Below, in pieces: positions 8,074 to 17,059 of a DNA stretch of 64,000 nt. The DNA lies in assembly GCA_963782605.1 (NCBI GenBank), contig CAWAKK010000012.1:186001-250000 (forward strand), read 5' to 3'. Positions within the stretch are counted from its first letter, which is position 1. Each line of letters starts with the position of its first letter. Below the pieces are notes generated by a model, which was given only the letters and a program-made list of their open reading frames with translations, was not told the DNA's origin and made no database searches. Made by a program: the position numbers and the translations under genes. This stretch comes from JBDTSW01 sp963782605 (GTDB lineage Bacteria > Actinomycetota > Thermoleophilia > Solirubrobacterales > 70-9).

Positions 8074-8869
8074 TCAGCCTCCGATGGGCGCCCTCGGGTT
8101 GGCGCCCCAGAAGACCAGCGTTCCCATCATCCCGATGATGTGGACCAAGACGATGTTCAGCACCATCGACTTCGCCGTGGCCGTTCCCACGCCGACGGGC
8201 CCGCCAGACGCGTTGTAGCCGTAGTAGCACCCGACCAGCACGATCGCCGTCGCCATCACCATCCCCTTGATCAGGCTGAATATGAGATCGGGTGGGTTCT
8301 GGAACATCCAGAAGATCGAGGAAGTAGCCGCCCGAGGAAACCTCGCCCACCTGCTCGACGACCGCGAGATAGGAAGCGAAGTAGCCGACGCCGATGCCGG
8401 CCAGGTAGATGAACGGGAGCGTGAGCCAGGCGCCCAGAAGGCGCGTTGCGCAGAGGTAGATCATCGGCTGCACGCCCATCACCTCGAGCGCGTCGATCTC
8501 GTCTGAGATGCGCATCGAGCCAAGCTCGGCGACGATCCCGGTGCCGACCTTCGCGGCCATCATGTAACCGAAGGCATAGGGGATCACCTCGCGCAGGTCA
8601 CACCAGGCAGCGAACACGCCCGCGTTGGAGGGCGCGCCGACGGACCTCGAGAAGTAAGCGCCCTCGATCCCGCACTGCAGCCCGAGGATGAACGTGAGGC
8701 CCCAGATCACGATCGCCGAGCCGAGGATCAGGATCCCAGCCTGCCGCAGCGCCTCCCCGAAGAAGTGGAAGACCCGCCCGTTGAAGACGAGGATCATCGT
8801 GCGCCCGGAAAAGCGCGCGATCACGCCGAGCGAATCGAGCCAATCCCGAGGTACGGCCAGCCAGCCCAT
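8074..8869 (-). pseudogene. YrbE/MlaE-type permease, interrupted by a single frameshift
   Basis: Second permease subunit of the MlaE/YrbE family. Frame one (from ATG at 8869) gives a normal N-terminal ~185 residues with family features such as GSMRISDEIDALEVMGVQP. Around 8314 the family sequence jumps to another frame, continuing with FWMFQNPPDLIFSLIKG and ending ANPRAPIGG at 8074. The combined span of 796 bases is one base more than a multiple of three, so one extra C near 8314 explains it. Unshifted, the first frame would run to 7976 with non-family, charged sequence overlapping the ATPase gene. It is either a real lesion or an assembly/sequencing error. Confidence 0.8.
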
Positions 8870-8930
8870 TACTTGCGCCCCGAACGGACGCCGACGGCGT
8901 CCTTACATGCTGTTTTCGGAGCGAAGTTCC

Positions 8931-9737
8931 TCATTTGATGACTGATATCTCGGGGTGCGTCGCCAAAAGGGTTTGGGTGAACACGTAGTTGAAGGCGAAC
9001 ACGCCCAGGAAGGCGATCACGACCGCTTCGTTTACGGCACGGCCCACCCCCTCGGCGCCTCCGGACGCATTCATCCCTTTGTAGGAGCAGACCACGGCGA
9101 TGATCGCCCCGAACATCGTGCACTTGAGGATCGAGCCCCAGAGGTCGGTCACCGAGGCGTTGTTGAAGAGCGTCGCGAAGAAGCCTCCGAGGGGCTGGCC
9201 GTAGGCGATCTCCGCAAAGAGGCCCCCGGAGATCCCGAACAGCAGCGCGTAGATGTCCATCAACCCCGTGATGAGCATCAGGGAGAGAAAGCGCGGCACG
9301 ACGAGGTTCTTGATGGGGTCGACGCCCAGGACCTGCAGGGCGTCGAGCTCCTCGCGGATCTTTCGCGCGCCGAGATCCGCCGTGATCGCCGTGCCGGCGA
9401 CGCCGGCGACCACCACGGCGGTCACGAAGGGCGCGAACTCGCGCACCGACGCGAGGATGAAGAAACCGCCGAGGCGATCAAGGGCGCCGAACAGGGAGAG
9501 GAAGTTGGCCGCCTGCAGGCCGGGCGCGCCGAAGCCGAAGGCGATCGTCGAGATCATCATCGGAAACCAGCAGAGCTGGAGGGCGAAGAGAAACTGGCTG
9601 ATGAACTCGCCGCCGTAGGGGTATGGCGGCCGCACGGTGGCCGTGATCGTCTTGCCGGTCAGGATCATCATGTTCCCGACCTCCTCGAACATCGACTTGG
9701 CCGGCAGGAACGCCCTGTCCGCGACTGATCTGACCAT
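8931..9737 (-). CDS. YrbE/MlaE-type ABC transporter permease
   Basis: 268-residue intact MlaE-family permease, probably the partner of the frameshifted permease at 8074-8869 and powered by the MkL ATPase. It has five to six hydrophobic segments and the conserved loop ADLGARKIREELDALQVLGVDP followed by PRFLSL. ATG at 9737 was chosen because GGGAGAG lies just upstream (9741-9747) and the family homology starts there; the frame is open to 9956, but the extra sequence is not protein-like. It heads the minus-strand transport block and is divergent from the lipoprotein at 9906. Confidence 0.9.
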   Translation of the reverse strand: MVRSVADRAFLPAKSMFEEVGNMMILTGKTITATVRPPYPYGGEFISQFLFALQLCWFPMMISTIAFGFGAPGLQAANFLSLFGALDRLGGFFILASVREFAPFVTAVVVAGVAGTAITADLGARKIREELDALQVLGVDPIKNLVVPRFLSLMLITGLMDIYALLFGISGGLFAEIAYGQPLGGFFATLFNNASVTDLWGSILKCTMFGAIIAVVCSYKGMNASGGAEGVGRAVNEAVVIAFLGVFAFNYVFTQTLLATHPEISVIK

Positions 9738-9905
9738 TTCTCTCCCGCCCCGGAGGCTCCGAGCCACGGGGACCGGGCACAGCGTATTCCATGGGATAGG
9801 CCGCCGCCACCGACAACTGTTGTGCTCGTGTTGAGGCCAAAAACCGCCGCTAGGCCCCGATAAAACCGCCTTCGGGACCCGGCGGATCGTGCGCGCGGCG
9901 ATGGT

Positions 9906-10616
9906 ATGTTCCCCCGCGCCTTGGGGCAACGAGGCAAAAGCGCCCACCCGTCGCAACCGCGGGGCGCCCGAGCGACATTCGCATTCGCCCTGGCCCTGAG
10001 CGGTGTCGTCGCGCTGTCAGCATGCGGGGGGTCGAGCGGCGACCGCCAAGACGCGGACGAGCCGGAGGGCGACTTCCCCGTGGAGGTGACGGCGGCGCAG
10101 TTCCCGACCCGCCAGCGACTGGCGCAGACAAGCGATCTCGAGCTCGCGATCGAGAACATCGGCCCCGAGCAGATCCCTGATCTCGCGGTGACCATCTGCG
10201 TCGATTCCTGCGATGCCGATGGTCCCTTCTCGCTGCGCTCCGATCAGCCCGGGCTCGCGAACCCGAACCGGCCCGTCTGGATTCTCGAGCAGGACTACCC
10301 GAAGCTGACAACGCCCGCCACCGACCGCAACGAGATCGAAGATGCCCCAACAGCCGGTGCCGAGGCCGCCCAGACCAACACCTTCTCGTTTGGATCGGTT
10401 GCACCTGACGGCACCGTCCAGGCCGTCTGGCGGGTGACGCCGGTAAAGGCGGGCACCTACACCCTTCACTACGAGATCGCCGCGGGGCTTAACGGCAACG
10501 CCAAGGCCGTCACCGCCGACGGCAGCGCCCCGGAGGGATCGTTCCTGGTCACGATCACCGACAAGCCGCCGCAGGCCAGGGTGAAGCCCAACGGCGAAGT
10601 CGTGATCGAGGAGTGA
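9906..10616 (+). CDS. Hypothetical secreted lipoprotein
   Basis: 236 residues. A signal peptide (about 20-36) ends in the lipobox LSAC with Cys40 as lipidation site, followed by a Gly/Ser/Asp linker. The mature part is predicted beta-rich, with segments such as LELAIENIGPEQIPDLAVTI and VWRVTPVKAGTYTLHYEIAAGL, resembling an Ig-like or CARDB-type adhesion/binding fold; the TITDKPPQARV tail is hydrophilic. I do not recognise a function. ATG codons occur at 9901 (other frame) and 9906. It is transcribed away from the YrbE operon and may lead into the sugar dehydrogenase cluster 53 bases downstream. Confidence 0.75.
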   Translation: MFPRALGQRGKSAHPSQPRGARATFAFALALSGVVALSACGGSSGDRQDADEPEGDFPVEVTAAQFPTRQRLAQTSDLELAIENIGPEQIPDLAVTICVDSCDADGPFSLRSDQPGLANPNRPVWILEQDYPKLTTPATDRNEIEDAPTAGAEAAQTNTFSFGSVAPDGTVQAVWRVTPVKAGTYTLHYEIAAGLNGNAKAVTADGSAPEGSFLVTITDKPPQARVKPNGEVVIEE

Positions 10617-10669
10617 CCGCGTCCGCCCTGTTTAGGTCCCGCTGAGCGGCGGGCACTAGCCTTCCAGCG

Positions 10670-11884
10670 ATGGCAGGCCGGCTCTCCTCAGGGACCCCTT
10701 CGCGCGCGCGCACCCTGGGCGCGATGTCCCTGGGCGCGCTCGCCCTCGCCGGGTGCGGGGGTGATGACACGAGCTCGGGTCCCGTCAAGGTTGAGAAGGA
10801 GGGGGGCCCGCCCTCTGGCGAGGGCGGTGTCGAGCTCACCGAGATCGGCACCTTCGAGCAGCCGCTGTATGTGACCCAACCGCCGGCCGGCGACGACGCA
10901 CTCTACGTCGTCGAGCAGACCGGGAGGGTCATGCGGGTGCCCGGTGACGGCGGCGAGCCCGAGGTTTTCCTCGACCTCTCGGACGAGGTCACGGTGGACG
11001 CTGAGCAGGGGCTCCTATCGATCGCCTTCGCACCCGATTACGACCAATCCGGGGTCGTCTACGCCTCCTACACGGACAGCGCCGGTGACTCCCGAGTGAC
11101 CGAGTACCGAGCCGAGGACGGCACCGTCGATCCCGCGAGTGCCCGGGATTTCTTCTTCATCGACGATCCCTACCCGAACCACAACGGCGGCCTGCTCCTC
11201 TTCGGGCCCGATGGCAACCTCTACCTCGGGATGGGCGACGGTGGGGCCAAGGAGGACCCGGATCGCACCGCACAAGATCTCTCCCAGCCGCTCGGCAAGA
11301 TGCTGCGCTTCGCGCCCACGCCCGACGCCGACGAGCCGTACGAGATCCCGGCCGACAACCCGTTCGCCGACGATGCGAACGCGGTGCCCGAGATCTACTC
11401 CTACGGCCTCCGAAACCCGTGGCGCTTCTCCTTCGATCGCGAGAACGGCGACGTTTGGATCGGCGACGTGGGGCAGTACGAGTTGGAGGAGGTCGACGGC
11501 GTGACCGGCGACGAACTGTCCGGTGCGAACTTCGGCTGGTCCGCCTACGAGGGCAGCGCGCGCTTCAACGAGGATCAGGATGCCCCCCGCCACATCCCGC
11601 CCGTGCTCGAGTACACCCAGGACGAAGGCGGGTGTTCGGTGACGGGCGGCTACGTGGTCCGCGACCGCGCCCTGGAGAGTCTCTACGGCCGCTACCTCTA
11701 CGGCGACTTCTGCGCCGGGGAGCTCCGCAGCTTCACCGCGCGGCCCGGCCGTCCGGCGAGGGACGACACAGCGGTCGGCCTCAATGTCTCGGAGCTCAGC
11801 TCGTTCGGCGAGGACCGGGAGGGACACATCTACGCAACCTCGCTCTCAGGCCCGGTCTACAGGCTGGATCCAGCATCCGAATGA
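10670..11884 (+). CDS. Glucose/sorbosone dehydrogenase family lipoprotein (paralogue 1)
   Basis: 404-residue six-bladed beta-propeller of the PQQ-dependent aldose dehydrogenase family (YliI/Asd-like). LALAGC gives a lipobox with Cys29, so this copy is membrane-anchored. Family signatures include NHNGGLLLFGPDGNLYLGMGDGG with the presumed catalytic His, and YGLRNPWRFSFD, which contributes the cofactor-site Arg. Its stop overlaps the start of the next paralogue (ATGA at 11881). Activity would be oxidation of a sugar or sugar aldehyde outside the membrane, but PQQ use is inferred from the family. Confidence 0.88.
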   Translation: MAGRLSSGTPSRARTLGAMSLGALALAGCGGDDTSSGPVKVEKEGGPPSGEGGVELTEIGTFEQPLYVTQPPAGDDALYVVEQTGRVMRVPGDGGEPEVFLDLSDEVTVDAEQGLLSIAFAPDYDQSGVVYASYTDSAGDSRVTEYRAEDGTVDPASARDFFFIDDPYPNHNGGLLLFGPDGNLYLGMGDGGAKEDPDRTAQDLSQPLGKMLRFAPTPDADEPYEIPADNPFADDANAVPEIYSYGLRNPWRFSFDRENGDVWIGDVGQYELEEVDGVTGDELSGANFGWSAYEGSARFNEDQDAPRHIPPVLEYTQDEGGCSVTGGYVVRDRALESLYGRYLYGDFCAGELRSFTARPGRPARDDTAVGLNVSELSSFGEDREGHIYATSLSGPVYRLDPASE

Positions 11885-13086
11885 GCAATCCGGCCGATCG
11901 AGGCGAGATGACGGGTTCGCGGACGCGGGGCGCATTGGCATTGGCGGCGGCTCTCGCAGCGCTTGTGGCGGTCGTCCTTGTGGCGACGGCCGAGAGCACC
12001 ACTGCGGCTGCCCGGGGGCCGGCCTTCGAGCTCGACGACATCGGCAACTTCGACTCGCCGGTCTACGTCGACAATGCGCCCGGCGCCCAAGGGCTCCTCT
12101 TCGTTGTCGAGCGCCAGGGAAAGATCCGGGTACTGAAGAACGGCTTAAAGAAGGCCAAGCCCTTCCTCAACATCAAGGACATCGTTCGCTCAGGGGGCGA
12201 AGAGGGCCTGCTCTCGCTCGCCTTCCACCCCGACTACGACACCAACCGTCGCTTCTACGTCTACTACGTGAAGAACAACGGCGACATCCGCATCGATCAG
12301 TTCAAGCGCAAGCAGACGACCGCCAACAAGGCCTCGCTCAACTCGCGCAAGAGGGTCATCACGATCGAACACGACCAGGCCGACAACCACAACGGCGGTC
12401 AGCTCCAGTTCGGGCCGGACGGGTTCCTCTACGCTGGCATCGGGGACGGCGGGCCGCCGGACGACCCCGAAAACGACGCCCAAGTCTCAGGCACCCTGCT
12501 CGGCAAGCTCGTGCGCATCGACCCCCAGGCCGACGGCGGCTACGAGGTGCCACCGACCAACCCCTTCGTTGGCGTGGCCGGTGAGGACGAGATCTTCGCT
12601 CTCGGCCTCCGCAACCCGTGGCGCTTCTCGTTCGACTCGGGCGCAGAAGCGCTGACGATCGCCGACGTCGGCGGCAGCGACTGGGAGGAGATCGACTACC
12701 TCGCGGGCACCAATCCCGGCCTCGGCGCCAACTTCGGCTGGAACGACTTCGAGGGCACGTTCGAGACGTCCTTCGGGATCGGCCCGACCGCGAGTCCGCA
12801 TACCGCGCCCATCTCGGAGTTCTCACACAGCGCGCCTGATGAGTTCTGCTCGATTACGGGCGGCTACGTCGTCCGCGATCCAGAGCTGGCCTCGCTTACG
12901 GGCGACTACCTGTTCACCGATCTCTGCGTGGGCGACCTGCGCACGGTGGACATTCCGACCGGCGCGGATGGCACCGATCTGGGGCTCCATGTGTCGAGCC
13001 CGAGCTCCTTCGGCGAGGGCGAAGACGGCCAGCTCTACGTGGCGTCGATCGAAGGGGACGTCTTCGCGATCGAGCCGGGCTCGTGA
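11881..13086 (+). CDS. Glucose/sorbosone dehydrogenase family protein (paralogue 2)
   Basis: 401 residues from ATG 11881, which overlaps the previous stop; an in-frame ATG at 11908 with GAGGCGAG before it is an alternative. A hydrophobic segment (about 18-38) serves as signal peptide or anchor, and there is no lipobox Cys. Signatures are DNHNGGQLQFGPDGFLYAGIGDGG and ALGLRNPWRFSFD. Clearly homologous to its neighbours on both sides, with blade motifs in the same order. Coupled at both ends by 4-base overlaps. Confidence 0.88.
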   Translation: MSNPADRGEMTGSRTRGALALAAALAALVAVVLVATAESTTAAARGPAFELDDIGNFDSPVYVDNAPGAQGLLFVVERQGKIRVLKNGLKKAKPFLNIKDIVRSGGEEGLLSLAFHPDYDTNRRFYVYYVKNNGDIRIDQFKRKQTTANKASLNSRKRVITIEHDQADNHNGGQLQFGPDGFLYAGIGDGGPPDDPENDAQVSGTLLGKLVRIDPQADGGYEVPPTNPFVGVAGEDEIFALGLRNPWRFSFDSGAEALTIADVGGSDWEEIDYLAGTNPGLGANFGWNDFEGTFETSFGIGPTASPHTAPISEFSHSAPDEFCSITGGYVVRDPELASLTGDYLFTDLCVGDLRTVDIPTGADGTDLGLHVSSPSSFGEGEDGQLYVASIEGDVFAIEPGS

Positions 13087-14261
13087 GAGCGAGGATCGCT
13101 GCGGCGGCCTTCGCCCTGCTGGGCGCGGCGCTGGTCGCGACCGCTGGCGCCGCGCCGGGCACCAAGCCCTCGGCGAAGGAGGGCTCCCTGGGCAAGGAGG
13201 CCGTGGCAGCCGACTTGGATCAGCCGATCTACTCGGCCGCAGCGCCGGGCGTAGGCGATCTTCTCTACGTGGTCGAGCGCGGCGGAACCGTGCGCGCGCT
13301 CGATCCCAGCGACGGCAGCTCGCAGGAGTTCCTGGACGTCCCCGCCGTGTCGGTCGCCGGGGAGGGCGGGCTGCTCTCGATCGCCTTCGACCCCGACTAC
13401 CAGGCCAACGGCCTCTTCTACGTCTACTACACGACAAACGGCAGCCACAGGACTCGCATCGACGAGTTCGAGGCCACGTCCGACACGAATGCGAACGAGG
13501 CCTCCCAGCGACGCGTGATGTCGATTCGTCATCCCGGCGCCGAGAATCACCAGGGCGGCACGATCGCCTTCGGGCCCGACGGCCGGCTCTACGCCGCTAC
13601 CGGCGACGGCGGCGACGGCGGCGATCCCGACGAGAGTGCGCAGGACAAGGGCGAGCTCACCGGCAAGCTCCTGCGCATCGACCCGCACGGCGACGGCGCC
13701 GGCGACTACGCGGTCCCGGGCTCAAACCCCTTCGTCCGCAAGCCGGGCCGCGACGAGGTCTACGCGCTGGGCCTGCGCAATCCCTTTCGCTTCTCCTTCG
13801 ATCCCGTCACGGGCAAGATCGGGATCGGGGACGTGGGCCAGGGCGCGTGGGAGGAAGTGGACGTTGAAAACGAGGAGACCCTGCGGAGGGCGAACTTCGG
13901 CTGGGATCACTTCGAGGGCGAGCACCGGTTCAACTACCCCGGCGACAACGAGGCCCCCCGTCCCTCCCGGCCCCGCTACGAGCCGCCTGTCCATCAATAC
14001 CGCCACGGCGACGCACGGGTGATCACGGGCGGGGTGTTCGTGCGCGACCCAAACCTCCCGTCGGAGTTCGGTCGTTATCTCTACGCGGACTTCGTTGCCG
14101 GCCGCCTGCGCAGCTTCGAGCCGCGACTGCGGGGCGCCGCCGGCAAACGCCTGGCCGGCGTCAAGGTGCAGAACCCAAGCTCGTTCGTCGCTGGGCCGGA
14201 CGGCGCAATCTACGTGACCTCGCTCACCACAAACACGCTCTTTCGGCTCGTTCAGGACTGA
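13083..14261 (+). CDS. Glucose/sorbosone dehydrogenase family protein (paralogue 3)
   Basis: 392 residues starting at GTG 13083, which overlaps the previous TGA. A classical signal peptide (residues 1-24, AALVATAGAAPG) implies secretion. The signature reads ENHQGGTIAFGPDGRLYAATGDGG, so the residue after the conserved Asn-His is Gln rather than Asn, and the Arg site reads ALGLRNPFRFSFD. It is a secreted propeller oxidoreductase by homology. It is followed after 42 bases by the aldehyde dehydrogenase gene. Confidence 0.87.
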   Translation: MRARIAAAAFALLGAALVATAGAAPGTKPSAKEGSLGKEAVAADLDQPIYSAAAPGVGDLLYVVERGGTVRALDPSDGSSQEFLDVPAVSVAGEGGLLSIAFDPDYQANGLFYVYYTTNGSHRTRIDEFEATSDTNANEASQRRVMSIRHPGAENHQGGTIAFGPDGRLYAATGDGGDGGDPDESAQDKGELTGKLLRIDPHGDGAGDYAVPGSNPFVRKPGRDEVYALGLRNPFRFSFDPVTGKIGIGDVGQGAWEEVDVENEETLRRANFGWDHFEGEHRFNYPGDNEAPRPSRPRYEPPVHQYRHGDARVITGGVFVRDPNLPSEFGRYLYADFVAGRLRSFEPRLRGAAGKRLAGVKVQNPSSFVAGPDGAIYVTSLTTNTLFRLVQD

Positions 14262-14303
14262 CGGGCCGACACCCCCTGGCCGCTACAGTCCACCCCCGCC
14301 GCG

Positions 14304-15881
14304 ATGGAGCCCGCCCCCGCCACCGAAGCCACGCCCAAGGACGCGAACGCGGCTGGAAACGGCGCCACCCCGACAGCCGAAGCGTTCGAGGTACGCAGGC
14401 CGGCCGACGGCACCCTGATCGAAACGCTCGAAGTCGCGAGCCCCGGCCAGGTTGCGGAGACGGTCGCGCGCGTGCGCGCCAATCAGCCCGAGTGGGAGGC
14501 GCTCGGCGTCAAGGGCCGAACGATGTGGCTCGAGCGCTGGCGCGACTGGCTGCTCGATAACCGCGAGCGGATCGCGGACATCGTCCAGGGGGAGACCGGA
14601 AAGGTCCGCGGCGACTCCGGGCTCGAGTCGATCTACCTCGAAATGGCCGTGAACTTCTGGGGTGAGAACGCCTCGTCCTATCTGGCCGACGAAACCCCCA
14701 CCCCGGGGCCGCTGCCGGCCAAGGTCCGCCGCCTGCGTGTGCGCTACCGCCCCTATCCGGTTGTCGGCGTGATCAGCCCTTGGAACTTCCCACTCATCCT
14801 CTCCGCCGGCGACGGGATCCCCGCCCTCGTGGCCGGCGCCGCCGTCGTCATCAAGCCAAGCGAGTTCACCCCGCTGGAGCTGATGGAGGTGATCCGCGGC
14901 TGGAAGGAGGAAGTCGGCGGCCCCGACGTCTTCGACCTCGTAAACGGAGGCGCCGAGACCGGGGGTGCCCTGATCGACGAGGTCGACTGCGTGCACTTCA
15001 CCGGGTCGGACCGCACCGGGCGCATCGTCATGAAGCGCGCCGCCGACACGCTCACTCCCGTCTCCTTGGAGCTCGGCGGCAAGGACCCGGCGATCGTGCT
15101 GGCCGACGCCGATATCGACCGGGCCGCGAACGCGACGACCTACGGAGGGTTCGTCAACACGGGCCAGGTCTGCATGTCGATCGAGCGGGTCTATGTCGAG
15201 GAAGCGATCTACGACGAGTTCGTCAAGAAGCTCGCGGCGAACGTCCAGGAATTGCGTCAGCGGGCAGACGGCCGGGAGTACGGCGCCGACCAGGGTGCGA
15301 TGACGTCGCCAGCCCAGCTCGAGATCGTCTCCCAACACGTCGAGGACGCGCGCTCGAAGGGCGCACGCATTCTCACCGGCGGCAGGCGCAAGGACGGACC
15401 GGGCGATTGGTACGAGCCCACCGTCATCGCCGACGCCGACCACTCGATGAAGGTAATGATCGACGAGACCTTCGGCCCCGTTGTCGGCGTAATGAAGGTA
15501 AGCGACGCTCAAGAGGCCATCCGCATGGCCAACGACAGCCGCTACGGGCTCTCCGCTTCGGTCTTCTCGAAGGACACCGAGCGCGCCGAGCGAGTGGCCG
15601 AACAGCTCGAGGTCGGAGCGGCCAACATCAACGACGCGCTCGTGAACTACCTCCACCTCGAGGTCCCGATGGGCGGGTGGAAGGACTCGGGCATCGGCTG
15701 GCGCCACGGCCCGGCCGGAATTCGCAAGTACTGTCGCTCGGAGTCGATCGTCACGCCCCGCCTGCCGACCGCCAAGTCAGAGCCGCTCTGGTACCCCTAC
15801 ACGGCGAGGCGCCGCAAGCTTCTTGACCGCCTCTTCCGGGCGGTCAACGCCCGCGGTCTCCGCAACCGCCTGGGTCTGTGA
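14304..15881 (+). CDS. Aldehyde dehydrogenase, GabD2-like (succinate-semialdehyde dehydrogenase family)
   Basis: 525-residue NAD(P)-dependent aldehyde dehydrogenase. Catalytic Cys290 lies in NTGQVCMSIERVY, the general base Glu256 in LELGGK, the oxyanion Asn161 in SPWNFP and the cofactor Lys184 in VIKPSE. The GQVCMSIER context and ~520-residue length resemble mycobacterial GabD2. The basic C-terminal tail (about 495-525) is longer than in many family members and could associate with a membrane. It sits inside an array of extracytoplasmic sugar dehydrogenases, and its stop overlaps the next start (GTGA), so it may oxidise an aldehyde they generate. Confidence 0.9.
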   Translation: MEPAPATEATPKDANAAGNGATPTAEAFEVRRPADGTLIETLEVASPGQVAETVARVRANQPEWEALGVKGRTMWLERWRDWLLDNRERIADIVQGETGKVRGDSGLESIYLEMAVNFWGENASSYLADETPTPGPLPAKVRRLRVRYRPYPVVGVISPWNFPLILSAGDGIPALVAGAAVVIKPSEFTPLELMEVIRGWKEEVGGPDVFDLVNGGAETGGALIDEVDCVHFTGSDRTGRIVMKRAADTLTPVSLELGGKDPAIVLADADIDRAANATTYGGFVNTGQVCMSIERVYVEEAIYDEFVKKLAANVQELRQRADGREYGADQGAMTSPAQLEIVSQHVEDARSKGARILTGGRRKDGPGDWYEPTVIADADHSMKVMIDETFGPVVGVMKVSDAQEAIRMANDSRYGLSASVFSKDTERAERVAEQLEVGAANINDALVNYLHLEVPMGGWKDSGIGWRHGPAGIRKYCRSESIVTPRLPTAKSEPLWYPYTARRRKLLDRLFRAVNARGLRNRLGL

Positions 15882-17059
15882 GGAGCGGACCCCGCCAGAT
15901 CGCGCTCGCCGCCGCAGGGAGCTTGGCCGCTGGCCTCGCGCTCGCCTTCGCGGCCAGCTCGCCCGGCGGTGAGGAGCGAGCCCGGGCCGGAGTCGGCGAT
16001 GGGCGCGGGAACTTCCACCTCACTCGCGTTGCCAGCTATGACAAGCCTGTCTACGTGCACGGGCCACCGGGCGCCGGCGACCTTGTGTTCGTGGTGGAGC
16101 GGGAGGGCCGCATCGCGAAGCTCGAGGACGGCCGCAAGGCCGGGACGTTCCTGAACATCAAGAACATCGTGTCCTGTTGCGGCGGGGAGCGTGGCCTCTT
16201 CTCGGTCGCCTTCCCCAACTGGAACAACGATCGGCACTTCTACGTCTATTACACGGACGGCCAAGGGGATATCCGCATCGACGGGTTCTTGCGCAAGAAG
16301 CGAAGGCCGGGGCAGGCCGTTCGCTCCTCGCGACGGAAGGTGCTCGAAATTCGTCATCGCGCCAACGACAACCACTACGGGGGGCAGCTCCAGTTCGGGC
16401 CCGGAGACAACCTCTACATCGGAACCGGCGATGGCGGCGGCGGCGGCGACCCCTCGGAAAACGCCCAGTCCAGGGGTAGCCTCCTCGGCAAGCTGCTGCG
16501 AATCGACCCAAGCCGGAAGCACGGGAGGCGCTACTCCGTCCCCTCCGGAAATCCGTACAAGGGCAAGCAGGGGCGTGACGAGATCTTCGCGCGCGGCCTC
16601 CGAAACCCCTGGCGCTTCTCGTTCGACGGCAGTCAGCTCTTCATCGCCGATGTCGGCCAGGAGCGCCGGGAGGAGGTAAACGTGCGGACGGTAAAGCGGG
16701 CGCGCGGCGCCAACTTCGGCTGGGACGTCTACGAGGGCACGCTTCGTTTCGAGGGTGGCTCGATCGACCACCATGCCGAGCCAGGTCATCAGTATTCGCA
16801 CTCGGGCGGGCGGTGCTCGATCACGGGCGGCTACGTCTCGCGCGACCCCAACATCCCCGCGCTTCGCGGTCGCTACATCTTTGGCGACCTCTGTGATGGC
16901 GTCTTGAAGAGCTTCATTCCGAGGGGAGGCGAGTCGCGCGACACGAAGAACCTCGGGGTCGACAACAAGCCCGGGCTCACCACTTTCGGCCGCGACGCTC
17001 GCAAGCGCACGTACCTGGCGCAGCAGTCAGGCGGCGTCTTCCGGATCGCGGGCAACTGA
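15878..17059 (+). CDS. Glucose/sorbosone dehydrogenase family protein (paralogue 4)
   Basis: 393 residues starting at GTG 15878 overlapping the ALDH stop. A signal peptide or anchor spans about residues 7-27. Signatures are NDNHYGGQLQFGPGDNLYIGTGDGG, with Tyr after the conserved His, and RGLRNPWRFSFDG; a vicinal CC occurs at SCCGGERGLF. The C-terminus is Arg/Lys-rich. The last 33 bases overlap the 3' end of metH on the opposite strand, so the two transcripts converge and overlap. Confidence 0.87.
   Translation: MRSGPRQIALAAAGSLAAGLALAFAASSPGGEERARAGVGDGRGNFHLTRVASYDKPVYVHGPPGAGDLVFVVEREGRIAKLEDGRKAGTFLNIKNIVSCCGGERGLFSVAFPNWNNDRHFYVYYTDGQGDIRIDGFLRKKRRPGQAVRSSRRKVLEIRHRANDNHYGGQLQFGPGDNLYIGTGDGGGGGDPSENAQSRGSLLGKLLRIDPSRKHGRRYSVPSGNPYKGKQGRDEIFARGLRNPWRFSFDGSQLFIADVGQERREEVNVRTVKRARGANFGWDVYEGTLRFEGGSIDHHAEPGHQYSHSGGRCSITGGYVSRDPNIPALRGRYIFGDLCDGVLKSFIPRGGESRDTKNLGVDNKPGLTTFGRDARKRTYLAQQSGGVFRIAGN

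Noticed and set aside
9738..9956. N-terminal extension of the YrbE permease to 9956
   Set aside because: Not hydrophobic or conserved; it would overlap the divergent lipoprotein start, and a good Shine-Dalgarno supports ATG 9737.
11419..11880. Upstream extension of sugar dehydrogenase 2 into paralogue 1
   Set aside because: Reads an alternative frame of the first paralogue; ATG 11881 overlaps its stop and precedes a signal peptide.
14283..15707. 474-codon minus-strand frame opposite the aldehyde dehydrogenase
   Set aside because: Low-complexity antisense shadow of a gene with intact catalytic residues.
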